Below are positions 1 to 54,345 of a DNA stretch of 64,000 nucleotides, one piece after another. A program made the position numbers and the translations under genes. A model generated the notes under the pieces. That model was not told where the DNA came from, did no database searches, and saw only the letters and a program-made list of their open reading frames with translations. Location: the NCBI RefSeq assembly GCF_001640805.2, contig NC_066833.1, positions 418,757 to 482,756 of the forward strand, read 5' to 3'. This stretch comes from Lates calcarifer. Taxonomy: Eukaryota > Chordata > Actinopteri > Centropomidae. Every line of letters starts with the position of its first letter. Positions within the stretch are counted from its first letter, which is position 1.

Positions 1-207
1 TTGATGCTGTGCTGCTGTCCCCTGTGTGTCCACAGAATAGCTAAGGTAAAAAGCACTCTCTGGCTTAATTGCAGGCTTCTTCATCTCCTCATCTAACTGC
101 TAACAGTTGCTAACAGTTTATAAAGGTCAAGATTGCTTTTACTGATGTTACAAGTTGTAGTGAAACGTTAGCTTTTGCATATCATTAAATCTGTTTAAAT
201 CAATTTT

Positions 208-432
208 AGGCATGGTGGTGCAGTGGTGCATAGCATTGTCGCCTCACAGTATGAAGGTTGGGGGTACAAACCCCAATTTGCCCATTGACTGTGTGGGTTC
301 TCGCAGTCTAAAGACATGATTAGGTTAATTAATGACTCTACATTGCCTGTACGTGTTTACATCTTTAAATGCCAATGTCAGCCTGCAGGACTGGCTCCAG
401 CCCCTGTGACACTTAAAGGATAATAAATGGAT
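208..432 (+). repeat. tRNA-like-headed teleost dispersed repeat, copy 1
   Basis: It starts with GTGGTGCAGTGGTGCATAGC-like A-box sequence, then 'tcgcctcacag', a GGTTGGGGGTACAAACCCC B-box-like segment and 'ctaaagacatgattaggttaatt', and ends 'ataataaatggatgg'. These are the landmarks of a very common fish repeat whose other copies here are at 15865, 25245, 31930 and 48965. Confidence 0.75.
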
Positions 433-1806
433 GGGAAATCTAACACTACTTCGTCCGTGCCATGTTTAACATCCTCCTGACAAAACATGGAGAAAATTCC
501 ATTTTAGAAAATCACATCAAGTAAGATTTTAGGAATGTTAACACTTTTGGATTCATGGTAAGGCCTACCCCTGCCACTCACATTAAAATGCATTTTATTT
601 AGAATAGTATGCATATATCAACAGCAGCTTAATGCACAAAAACTGCATGTAGCTGTCCTGTGACTGCAGCTGAAGACTTTGTTCCAACACTCAATGTTAG
701 GGTTATGTGTTATGTCTTGGCTGTGGTTGACTAAATGTGTTTATGTCTGGGTCAAGAGTGAGTCCCCTGAGCCTTGCACAGAGAGTGTGCCATAGTACAT
801 GAACTCAAAACTCCAGCTTCAGCTGATTTTCACTTATCTCACAGGCCAAGGAGGCAGTGAGGTGAGCAGAGCAGTCACAGCTTTACAGGCAAATCAGTCT
901 CCATTCATAAGTCTTCCTGACTGACATCCAGGCATTTGGCTCAATACCAGGTCTGCAGATGGAGGCTGAAAACAACAACAGGGTCTGTCAGACACAGTTT
1001 ACACTCTTGGGGTCTGAGAGTTATGGCTCATCTGTCAATCTGAGAACAACTCCTGTGTCATACAAATGTTGCTGCTTGTTTTATAGGCTGCCAAGATCTC
1101 TTGTGTTCCAAGTGGTGGTGCAAAGTGTAATAGAATGATGAAGCAAAGCAACTGACTGAGCTTTATAGCTCAAGTTTACATGAACAGATTATATTAGTTC
1201 TGCAGCTCTAACATCATGAAACAGACAGATATTCTTTTAGAATAAATGCAAGGATCTGAGAGACTTTAGACAGAATACTGTGACTGCATATTAAGTTCAA
1301 GTTGTGCTTCACTAAGTCGCCAATATGCATCTGTGTTTGCATTTCCCAAGTGAACATCTGCAGCTACACTGAAGCTCACTTATCATTTGTGCTTTGGAAA
1401 AAACAGCTTGATCCACTTTAGTCACACTTGAAATCAGGATTAGAAAAGTCTCTGAGCAACTGATGTGGAGCACTCAAATTAGGTCAGGTAAAAGTAAAAG
1501 AGTTGCTGCTGTCAGATGCGCAGTGCTGCTGTCTACCATATGGATGTTTGGTTGATACTCCAGATGTGCTCAGAAAGCATTTGAACTTTAAGTGGAATGG
1601 TGTCTGGCAGTGAGAGAAGACAGATAATTGTAATCAGGCTGCTGCCAGTTTTCATTCCACCCTCAGATACAGGTACCAGCCAATATAGGAGAGGCTGGTG
1701 ACACTTATTGTTGTGGGCAAACTGGATCGGAGGAAGATAAGACAGGTTGACATCACTGGAGTCTTTATCTGCTCCTGCCTGTTGGAAGTTGTATATTTTC
1801 TGAATT

Positions 1807-1835
1807 ACACACACACAAACACACACACACACACA
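1807..1835. repeat. (CA)n microsatellite
   Basis: A dinucleotide CA run with one AAAC interruption. Confidence 0.95.
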
Positions 1836-3102
1836 TTAACCTTTAATAAGTACAATGAGCTCACAGTTTTAAGACGAGTATAGCAAAAATCTGACAATGT
1901 TTCAAAATGTCAATGCTAAGGAGTTGTATAGTCGTTACAATTTTAAGGAGTTGTCTTGTAAACAAATAAAAGTTTAGGTTACATTCAGTGTTTCTCACCA
2001 AAATACAGCTTGAGTGTCCTTGAGCTCCAACAAACATCTTGAGTGCCTTTTCTCTTTCATAAAACATTTGCTAAGCAGATTTTTCTTTTTGTTTACAGCC
2101 ATGTTTTCTGAAAAATTATTTTTCATCAATTTGGAAAAAGTAATTCAAACAACTGAATTTTAATGCGTAATCAACTTACAATCTTTACTCTAAAAATTAA
2201 GTAAGTTGTAATTAGAAATACCTTTAATTGTAGAGGAAAAAATAATACATGCAATGCTTTTTAAGCCTAAACACTGGTTTTTAGAGGCTGCATATCTTGT
2301 AATGTACCAGCACCTATAGGGTCAGTGGAATAGTGTGATAACTGACATGAGCCTTGCACTGGCAGCAGGGCATTTATAATGTCACCCAAATATGCTGTGC
2401 ATTTGTTTATTTTGTGCATGTGTACAAGATAAACAAATCCCTCTAGAAAGTGTTACCAAAGGTTAAAAACTCCACAGGGAATCTTTAAGTTGAAGCATTT
2501 AAAGCCTGGGTGTTGAAGGTGTGAGAAGTAAAAGCTGTTGAAATGGTAATTGGAATATATATATTTTTAGTTTACACTGTGCAGTTGAGCTGTCAGCTGA
2601 TATGTAAGATAAACAGTTGAAGAGTAAAAGTTTAAAGCAGCTGACTGTTAGGAGGAAGAGTAAGAGATGAAAGCAGAAGCAGTTGATAGTTATGCTTGTG
2701 CATTGTAAATAGTTGGCAGGAAGTATTCAGGTGACAAAGAATATTGTGTTGAACATTTCACCAGTGACTCTGTGACAGCTGATTTAAAGTTGAACTGAAG
2801 CAACTTTTAAGTTGGTTTAAGTTTTGGATGACTGATTAAGTGCCTTGAAAAGATGTGACAAATGATAAAAATATCTTTTGACATTATTTTCTGTCAGCAG
2901 GACAAATCCAAGTAATTTTATTCATTTAATCAGTGCATGTGAAACACATACAAATTTAATAGAATAAGATTTTAATGTAATATTCAAACTGCATGCCAAA
3001 TCTGAAGTCATGAATGTGCTTTTAGTCTGTTCTGTTATAATTTTTAAAAATCTGTTGATGGTCCTTAAATAGAATAAACATTATTAATGTTCTCTTTCAC
3101 AG

Positions 3103-44839
<41,737 letters not shown>

Positions 44840-45330
44840 AGGACTACATCAGACCGCATGAGGAAGGACTACATCTGACCACAACGTCCGCTTCATGGGC
44901 TGAACTTATACTGTGCGTCTCCCATGTAAAGGACTAACAGATGGATGAGATGGATTACTTACATCCTCTAATCTCTGTCTCCTGCAGGTCCTCCAGGAAC
45001 ACTACAGAAGATGCTGGACGTGTTCCTTGTCTTAATACTCCAGGACAAACAAGTGGCTCAATCTTTAGCAGTGTAGGTGTGTTTGATGCTGTCAGAGTGA
45101 AGCTACTGTTCCTATTGTTGGAAGGTGACCAGGTCTGAAAGATTTGCTTTGTTTTTTGTTTGTTTGTTTGTTTGTTTGTTTTTTCTTTTTAGTAGTGCTG
45201 GATGTTGTAGATGAAGATGAGGACCCAACACTGCCTACTGTATGAGTGCCTAATTTGCATGAGTTTCTATAAGTTTTATTGTCATTCAGTTCTGCAACAT
45301 GCAATAAATCAGCCAGTTGATTATTAGCGA
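44840..45330 (+). other. Probable 3' UTR of the cntnap5-like gene
   Basis: The sequence from the stop to the polyadenylation signal has no long open frame and holds a (TTTG)n run near 45150-45180. It begins with a near-repeat: 44836-44857 and 44858-44880 both read ATGA..GGACTACATC.GACC. The real 3' end could be further right. Confidence 0.5.
45303..45308 (+). terminator. Polyadenylation signal AATAAA
   Basis: Canonical hexamer 464 nt after the stop codon, in the sequence atgcaataaatcagcc. It is the first AATAAA after the stop and is a plausible end for the transcript, but AATAAA is frequent in AT-rich DNA. Confidence 0.5.
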
Positions 45331-47340
45331 TGGATGACTCTCACTATGGTTTGGCTCATAGACTGACAAACCTGATAAATGTGTTGAAGGTACTGTAAGT
45401 AAGAATTTGGGACAATTTACATGTAATAACTGCTTTTTTATTGCCAATGTGTGAAAAGCCTGTAACGTGACATAAAAACACTGCACTATTGTTAGCTTTG
45501 GAACTCTGTCATCATTACGAAAAAAACAGCCCCCAGCACAGGAAATACTCCAACACAAACTCCATGCAAGAACAAAAAAACAGAAAACTTTATCTCATTA
45601 AGCCCATTAGGCCAAATGTGAATTGGAAGGATGTCAGGGGGAAATTAGGGTCAACATCATCAGGGCATTTGATTTATGGAGGGACCTTCATTTGGTTTTG
45701 GGGGTCAAAACCAACCCCAAGCTTGCTCTCCTATTGGCCAGGTGAACTAACATTACTGCAAAGTCTGTGAAATGTATTGTGATACTGTGCTTTTAGCTGG
45801 CTAATGCTTTCTAACATCAGCTTGCCTGCTAATATGGACAAATTAGTAGAAAAGGTGAATTGAGTGGATAACATCTGCTAATTCATCCAAATTCCCTGGG
45901 CTGGTCTGGCTGATAAATTGACAAGCCTGCAATGGTTACTTCAACAGTGAACAAACTAATGCTGGATCCCTGTAGTGTAGCTAAATTACAGCTAATCTTT
46001 GCTTGTCTGCTTGGTAATGTTATCACCATGGTTGGACTGCAACTCATGCACCCTCAGCAAACACACAGTGAGGGCTGGTAGTGAGACTGACAGAGTTGGA
46101 ACTTGGATGTTCACGCCTGGCTACTTACGGACTGCAAGTATGCGCGCAAGTGGACACAGGCTGCAGTTCATAGGTATCAGCAATAACAAGGGTTTTTGGA
46201 TTTCTCTATACAGAACCTTTATGTTCTGTCCCATTAGTAAACTTTGTTAACCTGATTTTATTAGGTCTATTATTTCTGGAGTTAGCCAGGCCAACAGTGC
46301 AGTCAAACAAAAGGCAGTTCTGCCACCTGTTGTTATTTGTTCAATACAGTATATTTATTTGAGGATTGCTGTTGTTTTGTTTATTTTACACAAAAACAAT
46401 ACTTAAACCCCACTCAGACTGGATTTATCTCTCTAGGGGATGTGGGGTGCTGTGCTGCTCCTGTCTAGACCATATGTGCATCATATTTCACGCCCACCCC
46501 AGTAATAAATGCAATGACCTCCTGTTTTTTGTGAACCAGCTGCTCTTCATGTCACTTAAATCCCAACCAGAACCACATCCTTCTATTTTAAATTGGATAT
46601 CTAAGTTAGAGCTGCTTTTCCCTCTACTTTGTTCTTTTTTTGTTGTTGTTGTTTTTTAGATCAACTTGACTTTTTGGTAAGAATAGAGGAAGTCAAATTA
46701 GGGATTAATCATCAAACATGTTAGCAACAACATATAGGGCTTTTTATGAACCTATTAAAACTATCAGGAGAGCAAGAGTTCATTGAATGGTCTGTGATAA
46801 TGTCACCCATAGTTTAATGCTGATACTCTCTTCTGAGCAATGTGTTTTTTGGCCTGTATTTGCTTATTAGAATGTCCTCATTAAATGTTAGTGAATTATT
46901 GTAGCCATTAGTAGCTTTGTTTGCAGTCTGCTCATGGATGCACAGACAACTATCACTGCATTACTGAGATACTGAAGAAAACTTGATATGAGTGATTGCT
47001 TCCATGTTGTTTTAGTAGATTTGTCTGTCCACAGTAAAATACCTAAACATCATGAAAATAGCTAAATAACACAGCCCCAACCTGTGAATATACATGTAGT
47101 GGGTTATTGTTCCAAGACCAGCCTGTTACACCTCTGTTAATTTTAATTCTGTCTCAATGGGACTTGGGTGCTTTCACTCCTGTAGTTCAAGAAAAAGGAA
47201 TTGAAAAAGGATATTTCATCCTATTTTAGTTCTGGTCTGGTTCAACCATATCAAGAGCTATACACATGAATTTAGACTGGCTGACAAGTAACTCCAACCT
47301 GTCAAACAATGCATGTATCAGGTGGCCCTCCCAAATGTCA
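45331..47340. other. Intergenic sequence right of the gene
   Basis: No gene. Nothing here resembles another CNTNAP exon. Confidence 0.5.
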
Positions 47341-47354
47341 CTAAAGATGTGTAT

Positions 47355-47405
47355 ATACATACATACATACATACATACATACATACATACACACACTATA
47401 TACAT

Positions 47406-47442
<37 letters not shown>
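47355..47442. repeat. (ATAC)n and (TA)n microsatellites
   Basis: ATAC units from 47355 to 47391 are followed by TA units from 47410 to 47442. Confidence 0.95.
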
Positions 47443-47444
<2 letters not shown>

Positions 47445-47639
47445 CAGTTTTAATTGCTTTTGTCTAGTTGATCAGGGAAAATAGACTCACATGGACCGAT
47501 ACACATTACCATGGTTACCAAGTGATTTTAAATAAACGTTGCTTATACAGATCAATTATATAATTGCTTCCTGAACAGTTAACTATGTTAGTAGTTAAAC
47601 TTTTCAAATCATGCTAAAATCACATCAGTTAGAATTACT

Positions 47640-47925
47640 GCCTTGAGGTTGCATCCCGCCAACCAGTCCAGTCACAGTTAATGTGTGAATTTTATGTTAT
47701 GGCCAAACACATGTTTTGTGCAGTCACAGTGACCTTTGACCACCAAATTCTAATTAGTTCCTCCTTGAGTCCAAGTGAATGGTTGTGCCAGAAATTCCCT
47801 GAGAGTGTTATGGAGATATCACGTTCATAAGAATGGGACAGATGAGCATATGGACACATAAAACCTGCTAATATAATGCCTTTGGCCATGGCCATTGCCA
47901 ATGCAGAATAATAAAAAATATGGTG
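47640..47925 (+). repeat. Teleost dispersed repeat (second family)
   Basis: Phrases such as 'gtgacctttgaccaccaaattctaattagtt', 'ccttgagtccaagtgaatg', 'gagatatcacgttcataagaatggga' and 'atgcctttggccatggccattgcc' match a very common fish repeat (atgcctccggccacggc..). The class is not certain from sequence alone. Confidence 0.75.
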
Positions 47926-48964
47926 GTAGGTCTGTTTGCACTCAGACCGTAACAAATCCCAGTAGAGTCTGCAGACCAGGGTTTGATTGATGGCTTTCAC
48001 ACCAGCCCAACTAAACTGTACTAAACCGGATTTATTACAGGTTATTGTGAAAACTCCCTAAGGTCTCTTTCACACCTGTAGTTTAGTTCACTTGATGAGG
48101 GCTGAGAACAAAAAAGCACATTCTCAGAAACTTTTGATAAACAAACAGAACGGAATAGACAAATGCACCAGAGAACAACAATGGTGGATGGATTAAATAC
48201 TGAGCCAACTTCTAGTTAGTTTCTAAACACTTGTGGGGCAAAATATACATTTTACCAGACTGGTTCTGAACAAAGGCCATCTTGTTAACTATATGTCAGA
48301 CTCAGCTTATTCATCAGCTTCAGCTGCTCTTAGTCAGCTTTGCCATTCTTATTGTTTCAGCTGTTCTTTCTCAACATCAGCTGTGGCGTGATGGTACCAA
48401 ATCATTTACATTCAGGTGTCTCTCACCAAAAGCGTCTGTGTGTAACAAACTCATCACCTTCATATAAAACATCTGCCAAACTGATCTTTGTTTACAGTCA
48501 TCTTCTTTCCTGTTCTTTTTAGTTTTGTTAGAGCATTACTATGCGTTGTGGTGCATTACCACCAACAACTGTCAGTCGGTGGAACAATGTGAAACAGTCA
48601 GACATACAAATAAAAAAGGTGAGGTCTATGGGTTGTTAGCAATACCATCAAACCTCTCAGATGGTTTCATGTCAAGGACTGATTGATGTCTGGGGTAAGA
48701 GGTAAAATTATTCAATATTTCGCAAAAAGCAAAGATTGGAGGTCTAAAATGAATACCAATTTGTGTAGGAAAATGTGTTTTTCCTTCTTTCTAACCCCAT
48801 TAATCATCATGAGATTATTCTTTTTATCTTGACCCTCTGGTTTCAAAATTAACTGTACATAAAATGCTTTTGTTTAACCATCTTTAACAGTAAAATGTTA
48901 CTTTTGCTTTCAAGCATCAGCATCAACAATTTAATGATATAATTATAGTAATATAACAATGATA

Positions 48965-49340
48965 ACAATAATAGTCTCACAGCAAGAAGGTTCTGAATTC
49001 CAACCTGCCGGCCAGGGCTTTTCTGTGTGGAGATGGAACATGTTTTCCACTGCCTGTGTAGGTGTGTACAGAATGAAGGACAATGTGTCAGGTGCAGGGT
49101 CAGTTTCGCTGAGCCCTGTTGCCTTACAGCAAGATTCTTTCTGTGATCTTTCTGGACAGAGTTTGAATTTTATCCACGTACCTGTGGTTTCCTCCCACAG
49201 TCTAAAGACATTCAGGTTAGGTTGGTGTGGTGACAGTGAGTGTGAATGGTTGCCTGTCTATACTGTATGTTTTAGTCTTGTGATTGGACTCAGGGACTTT
49301 CCAATGTGAACTGGGATAGACGTCAGCCTCCTGCAAACCT
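48965..49340 (+). repeat. Teleost dispersed repeat, copy 5, plus strand
   Basis: It contains 'gtctcacagcaagaaggttctgaattccaacctgccggccagggcttttctgtgtggag' and 'tttcctcccacagtctaaagacattcaggttagg', plus 'gtgagtgtgaatggttgcctgtct'. It is the same family as 208-432, with an insertion in the middle. Confidence 0.8.
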
Positions 49341-49673
49341 GCTTTCATTTAATTACATTTTTTATTTAATCGTTTTTATTTGTAATGAAGTAGTTTTACA
49401 TTCTTATATTGCAATTTTTACTTGCATCTTACTAGCATCTGCATACTATAGGGTGCAAGCTAAACATTTGGCTTAAACCTGAGTCTGGGGCTGACTGCAA
49501 TCACTTGTTTGAGGTGTCATAGTTTTGTAAGATAGTGAAGTGTGTTGAAATGATGTTATAAATTGCATAATGTATCTCTGATTGCATAAATGCGTAAAGC
49601 ATACCGATAGATAGATTATATAAATATAGACATAATATAGATATAGATATAAAATAGATATCGATATATATTA

Positions 49674-49830
49674 CAGTGGGACCATAAAGTATTCAGACCT
49701 CTTCACTTTTTGCATTACTTTACTAAGCTGTAGATTAAATTTTAAATGGATAAAATTGCCAATCAACATCCATCAACATCCACCCCATAATGACAAATTG
49801 AAAACCTAAAATAGATTTTTTTGCAAATTT
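49674..49830 (+). mobile_element. Tc1-like terminal repeat remnant
   Basis: 'acagtgggaccataaagtattcagacctcttcactttttgcattac' and 'ccccataatgacaaattgaaaacc' resemble the long terminal inverted repeat of a known type of fish Tc1 element (cagtgg..gtattcagaccc..). I do not see the partner repeat or transposase. Confidence 0.5.
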
Positions 49831-52800
49831 TCATTACTTAAGTCACTTATGTATTTATTGTGTATATATGTATTTACTTGTTAAGCAAACAATGTCAGGA
49901 CCATTGAGTGTTGTCATCTGTAGGCAACACACACAAATCAGCCATAAAAACTAGAACATTATTGACTTTATCCCCTTGCAACATGATGTGTTCATGGACA
50001 TCTTTTTTATTATTGGAGCACAGTTCCATAATAAACACTTTTTGATTATGTTAATGACTATATCTGTCAACCTGCCCAAACAGAAACCACATTTCAACAT
50101 TTTTAATCATCACTGCACACAATGGCAGTTCTGTACAAATGAACAGTTTTCCTAAACTTGTGGTTGTGTGTGCAATTAGTCACTTATTATTACACACATA
50201 AAAATAACTGCATTGATGAGCTCTTAATTTCATTCAGTACAATCATGGAAGATTCAGCAGAGCCTTGAGAAGAAACCGCTCATTTCTGAACTCCAACCAC
50301 TTACTGATACTTAAATCTATGCTGAAGATGGACAGTGGATGTTTAGCTGTATTCTTCAGCAGAATACAGAAGATGCTCGCTGGTTCAGCAGACACCGTGG
50401 TAAGGCTTCTGAGCAGAGCAGAGAAGCACTTTGCCTTATTAATACATTTATATTTGTCATATTTAAAACTTGGAACTAGAGCTTGTTGGACTAGAAATGC
50501 CTTTTATTTTGCTTTTAGTTTAGTTTCCTCATGGGGATGAATAAAACATCTGAGCAGGAAAATAATGCATATCCATAAATATTTCAAGAGTTCAAAAACA
50601 TTCACAGCAAAGGAAATGAATTCTTACCATTTCAATGTAGAAAGGAAAATAAAAACAAGGGAGTAGTCAGCCTCCCTCTACTTTATCTCTGAAAGCTTTC
50701 CACGACCGCATACCATACTCAGAAAACATTTTAAAGTGATGCATAAATTTATTTTTCACCAGCTGAAGTAAACAACTGCAGATTTTTTTTTCTATTCATG
50801 AAAATATACCCATGTATCTGACAGGTGTGACCTATCAACATGCTGGTAAAACTGCATAAACATCACATAGGTGTTCCTTATGATACAGAAAGTAAAGGGA
50901 CTCTAAAAAACTGTTTTTAGTGCACAACATCACACCACTGATGGCAGAGACCATTTAAAAGGGGTAACAGTATTCAGTGTGAAACCAAAAATATTATAAT
51001 ATTAAGGGGAAAACAGATGAGGATACCATGTACATCAGGCTGAGAAAATAAGTTCAGAATGAATTATCTGGTAGATAAGTCTGTGAGTGTGTTGGTGGTG
51101 ATGATGACATCACTGTGCTTATGAACAGACTAAGATAAACCTAATGCAAATTGCCTCAGTAATGTCTACTACACAGCAGCCTCTTACCCTTGCTAACATT
51201 AGCAAACCTTTAATAAGAGTTTGTGTTTTTTTTCTTTTCTATGCCCATAGAGTTTGTATTGTGGTAAGTGAGTCATCAGTAATTTAAAAAGTAAGATTTA
51301 AAAAATTATTGAGTTGAGCATTTTGGGGAAAAGGAGGTCATTAACACTCCCATTTCTGTGCATTAGCTTAGTTTAGCATTAAAGCTAGAAGCAGGAGGAA
51401 AATGTGCACTGCATATGTGTTAATTTGTGAACTTTAGAACTGCTGGTAGGTGTATTGGTGTTGGGTTTTTGTAAACTGTAAATAAAATATAATCTTCTGC
51501 TCTGAACACAAAAATGCTAATCAAAGTCATTCTAGATACTGGCAGTGCACAAAACTACAGCTGATGACAATAGGATGTAAGTGTACTCTGCTACATATCG
51601 GTATCAGATATCAGAATGGTGTTGTTACCACTAAAGGAGAGGATAATATAATGTCACATGAACAGAACCTTTTATTTGCATCTCAGTGTTGTTTCTATAT
51701 GGAAAATGTAATAAAGTCATTTTGACACTTAAATAACCTTTCAATAACACAGTAGATGTTGTTACTTTTTGTGCAGGTGGAAAACTGTCTTTTATGGGTT
51801 CTATTGATGCTTTAAGATAGTTAAACTGGTAAAAAGGACTGATTGATCTAATGCATAAAACAGCTAAAAAGTCAGTCATTAGGATGATTACAAAAGAGAG
51901 CATTTATTTATGTTGTATACAGAATGACCCATCAGTAAATCATGTTAATTACAGTCTAGTTTCCAAAAATAAACAAGGGTATTAGACATACAAAACACAC
52001 ATAAAAATATAAGAAACAATACTGCAAACATTTCTTTGACTGTGACTATTTGGTTACAAGAAACGTCACAGTTTTTTTGTAACCATATGCATTTGTATGT
52101 GGTAGATTCATGAACAGAGTTAACCAGCTGGGCGTCCACTTGTAGTGGAGAGTAGCCTCAGAACTAAATTATTTCTGTTTATAGACAATTTGTCTGACTA
52201 TTTTGTTGAGAGCTGGAGGCAGCAAAAAATTTAACAGAGGCGACCACCTTGTAACTCTCTTTGTAGGAAAAACACTGCATATGCAAATAAACATATATGT
52301 CATTTCTGTTTACAAAGATCAATGCACTTTCTGTGCAAGGTGTGTGTTGCAGAGACAATACAGACTTGGTCAGTTCTTGGGCAAGGCAAACCAAGAGTAT
52401 GGTTTGGTATGCCATTATATAATCTGATAATGATACGTATTCTGCTGTTGATTCATGCTATTATGCTAATGCACGAGGCAGAAGAAGAGCAGAGAAGAGA
52501 AGAAGACTGCCTTCTAGTAGAACATGGATGTAAGTAATACATCCAGAAACTTCTGTTAACAAGAAAACTCCACAGGTAACCTTTAAACCACATGTAAAGA
52601 ACAGGTCCCTATTCCTAATCCTTAGCTCGATCTAGATGTTGGTGTTTCCAACAGGAAACTAATTTTTGATCATGATCATGTTGAAATCACAGCTCAGTTT
52701 AATGCTATACAGTATATTTTCTTGTATTGCATTAGAAATATAGTCAACAGCAAAATGGCTTTCTTATTGCTGCTGCAGTGTTAATACAGCACATTGACAG

Positions 52801-54232
52801 AGCAGCTGCTATCATGCTGGTTCAATTACGGTGCACTGTGTTTAATGTAAGAAATAAGTAACTCCAGGCAGTAGCAGTTATTGAAGCAATTAAGTAAACA
52901 ATGGAAGCAATTATGTTCTGTTCCTTATCTGCTCGGCTCAAAAAAGACCGTTTTTTTTTCTATTACTTATCCTTTTTTTAAGCATAATGAACTCATTTAT
53001 AGTCTGCAGTGACATGGTTTTTGCCTCGAGCAGATTACACTGCTGCATCAATTCCTCATAAATAATAAGTTAATTGTTGCATCTTTCCGAGCATCCATGG
53101 GGCATTAAATACATGGGGAAAGAAGTGTCAGTGTCAGAAACATGATGCATTATTCACCTCCTCCTGTGTCCAACTACAGGCAGTGTTCAGTGCAATAACT
53201 TTATGTTACACTTTTTAAAAATGCAAGACTCTTTCCAGTGCTATTTAATATTTTCTGTGGGCATCCCATCACTCTCAACAACCTCCCAATATCTTGAAAT
53301 AATAATATAATAGTATCAATAAAATCAGTACTAGTTTTATGGTCTTGCCGCTTCCTTTGTGACTGACTTTGTGAAGAGAACTACAAGCAAGAAGACTACA
53401 GCTGCTGATAAAGGTGGCGGCATCATACCAATAGGAAAAAGTTCAAAGTTGCCTAAAATTGATACATTTATTTTTACTGAAAGAAGCAAAGCATCAAGGA
53501 CTCATGACTGATTACAACTGAATATCTGCTCACAGGAATAATAGTTTTGACAGCAGCTGCAAATATTCCAAATAATACAACTAAATATGAACTCAGTCTG
53601 ATGGTGTTTGAGATCTGAAGTTTCCACAAAGGTGTATATAGTATGTAATATTTAAAACAACATGACAGCTGACTTGCATAATCAGGTGTGTTTGGATTAA
53701 AACTGTGGCTAGGCAATCCTTCACAGCAGCTATTTAAAATGATCCTTTGCCAAATTTACTGTTTATTTCACAACAGCATTTTTCCCAACAACTGAAATAA
53801 AAAAAAAATACAGTCACAAGCAGTGATAAGTGCATCACCCATCAAAAAACATAATCTGTTGACCTCTACAAGTATAGACTATTGTATTTAGAAAAATACA
53901 GATTTGCATTGTAGAAGACTTTTTCCTGTTGCTCTTTATTGCAAACTTGGGGTCTGTTGATTTCACTTAGAGTTAGCGCTTTCACTGTGGGCTCAAGATT
54001 TTGTGGTGAGAATATGGTTTTTTATTCACTCTGTTAATATCATGGCAGGACTCTGTAGATGGCTTTTTCAGTTGATCAGTTGAATAGTTCTGGGCTTTGG
54101 CTCTAGCTGTTAACCAAAAATACACTGGTTCTAGCCAGAGTTGTAAAATAACAAAGTAAAAATCCTCTCTAACTGTACTTAAGTATTAGAGTACCATTAT
54201 CAGTACCAGCGTCATTTCCAGTGTACTGGGAA
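49831..54232. other. Intergenic, no gene recognised
   Basis: AT-rich. The part 52740-53110 has few repeat signs and several TAATTA/ATTA and TTGAAGCAATTA-like words; it is a candidate conserved non-coding block only. Confidence 0.35.
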
Positions 54233-54345
54233 GTAGCAAAATAAAGTAAGTAAGTAAAGTGTATTTAATATAACACCTTTCACAGGGCTTCACAAAATTA
54301 AAAAATACAAAAACAACACCCAAAGAAAACAAGCACCAACCATAG
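54233..54345 (-). repeat. LINE-tail-like repeat, minus strand
   Basis: 'aaataaagtaagtaagtaaagtgtatttaatataacacctttcacagggcttcacaaaa' is the reverse of a non-LTR 3' end with a (TTAC)n tail. Confidence 0.55.

Larger units (their letters stand above)
1..3102 (+). other. Sequence upstream of exon 2, probably intron 1
   Basis: Apart from a SINE-like repeat (208-432) and a CA microsatellite (1807-1835), I see nothing here. I found no exon encoding a signal peptide in phase with exon 2, so exon 1 probably lies to the left. CNTNAP first introns are often very long. Confidence 0.5.

Noticed and set aside
20..60. cccctgtgtgtccacag-aatagctaag-gtaaaa as a tiny exon
   Set aside because: Only about 10 nt, contains a stop in one frame and no homology to the CNTNAP N-terminus.
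45000..45050. Acceptor-like ctcctgcag at 44988 as a last exon joined to a donor GTATGA in exon 24
   Set aside because: The joined reading gives VLQEHYRRCW.., which does not look like the family terminus; the in-frame RKDYI tail nearer by is a better explanation.
47190..47232. ggatatttcatc, readable as GYFI, as a lost last exon
   Set aside because: Phase does not fit exon 24, the frame continues beyond FI, and the distance and context give no support.
48000..48130. Possible MITE with ctttcacacc words at both ends
   Set aside because: Inverted ends and target duplication could not be established by eye.
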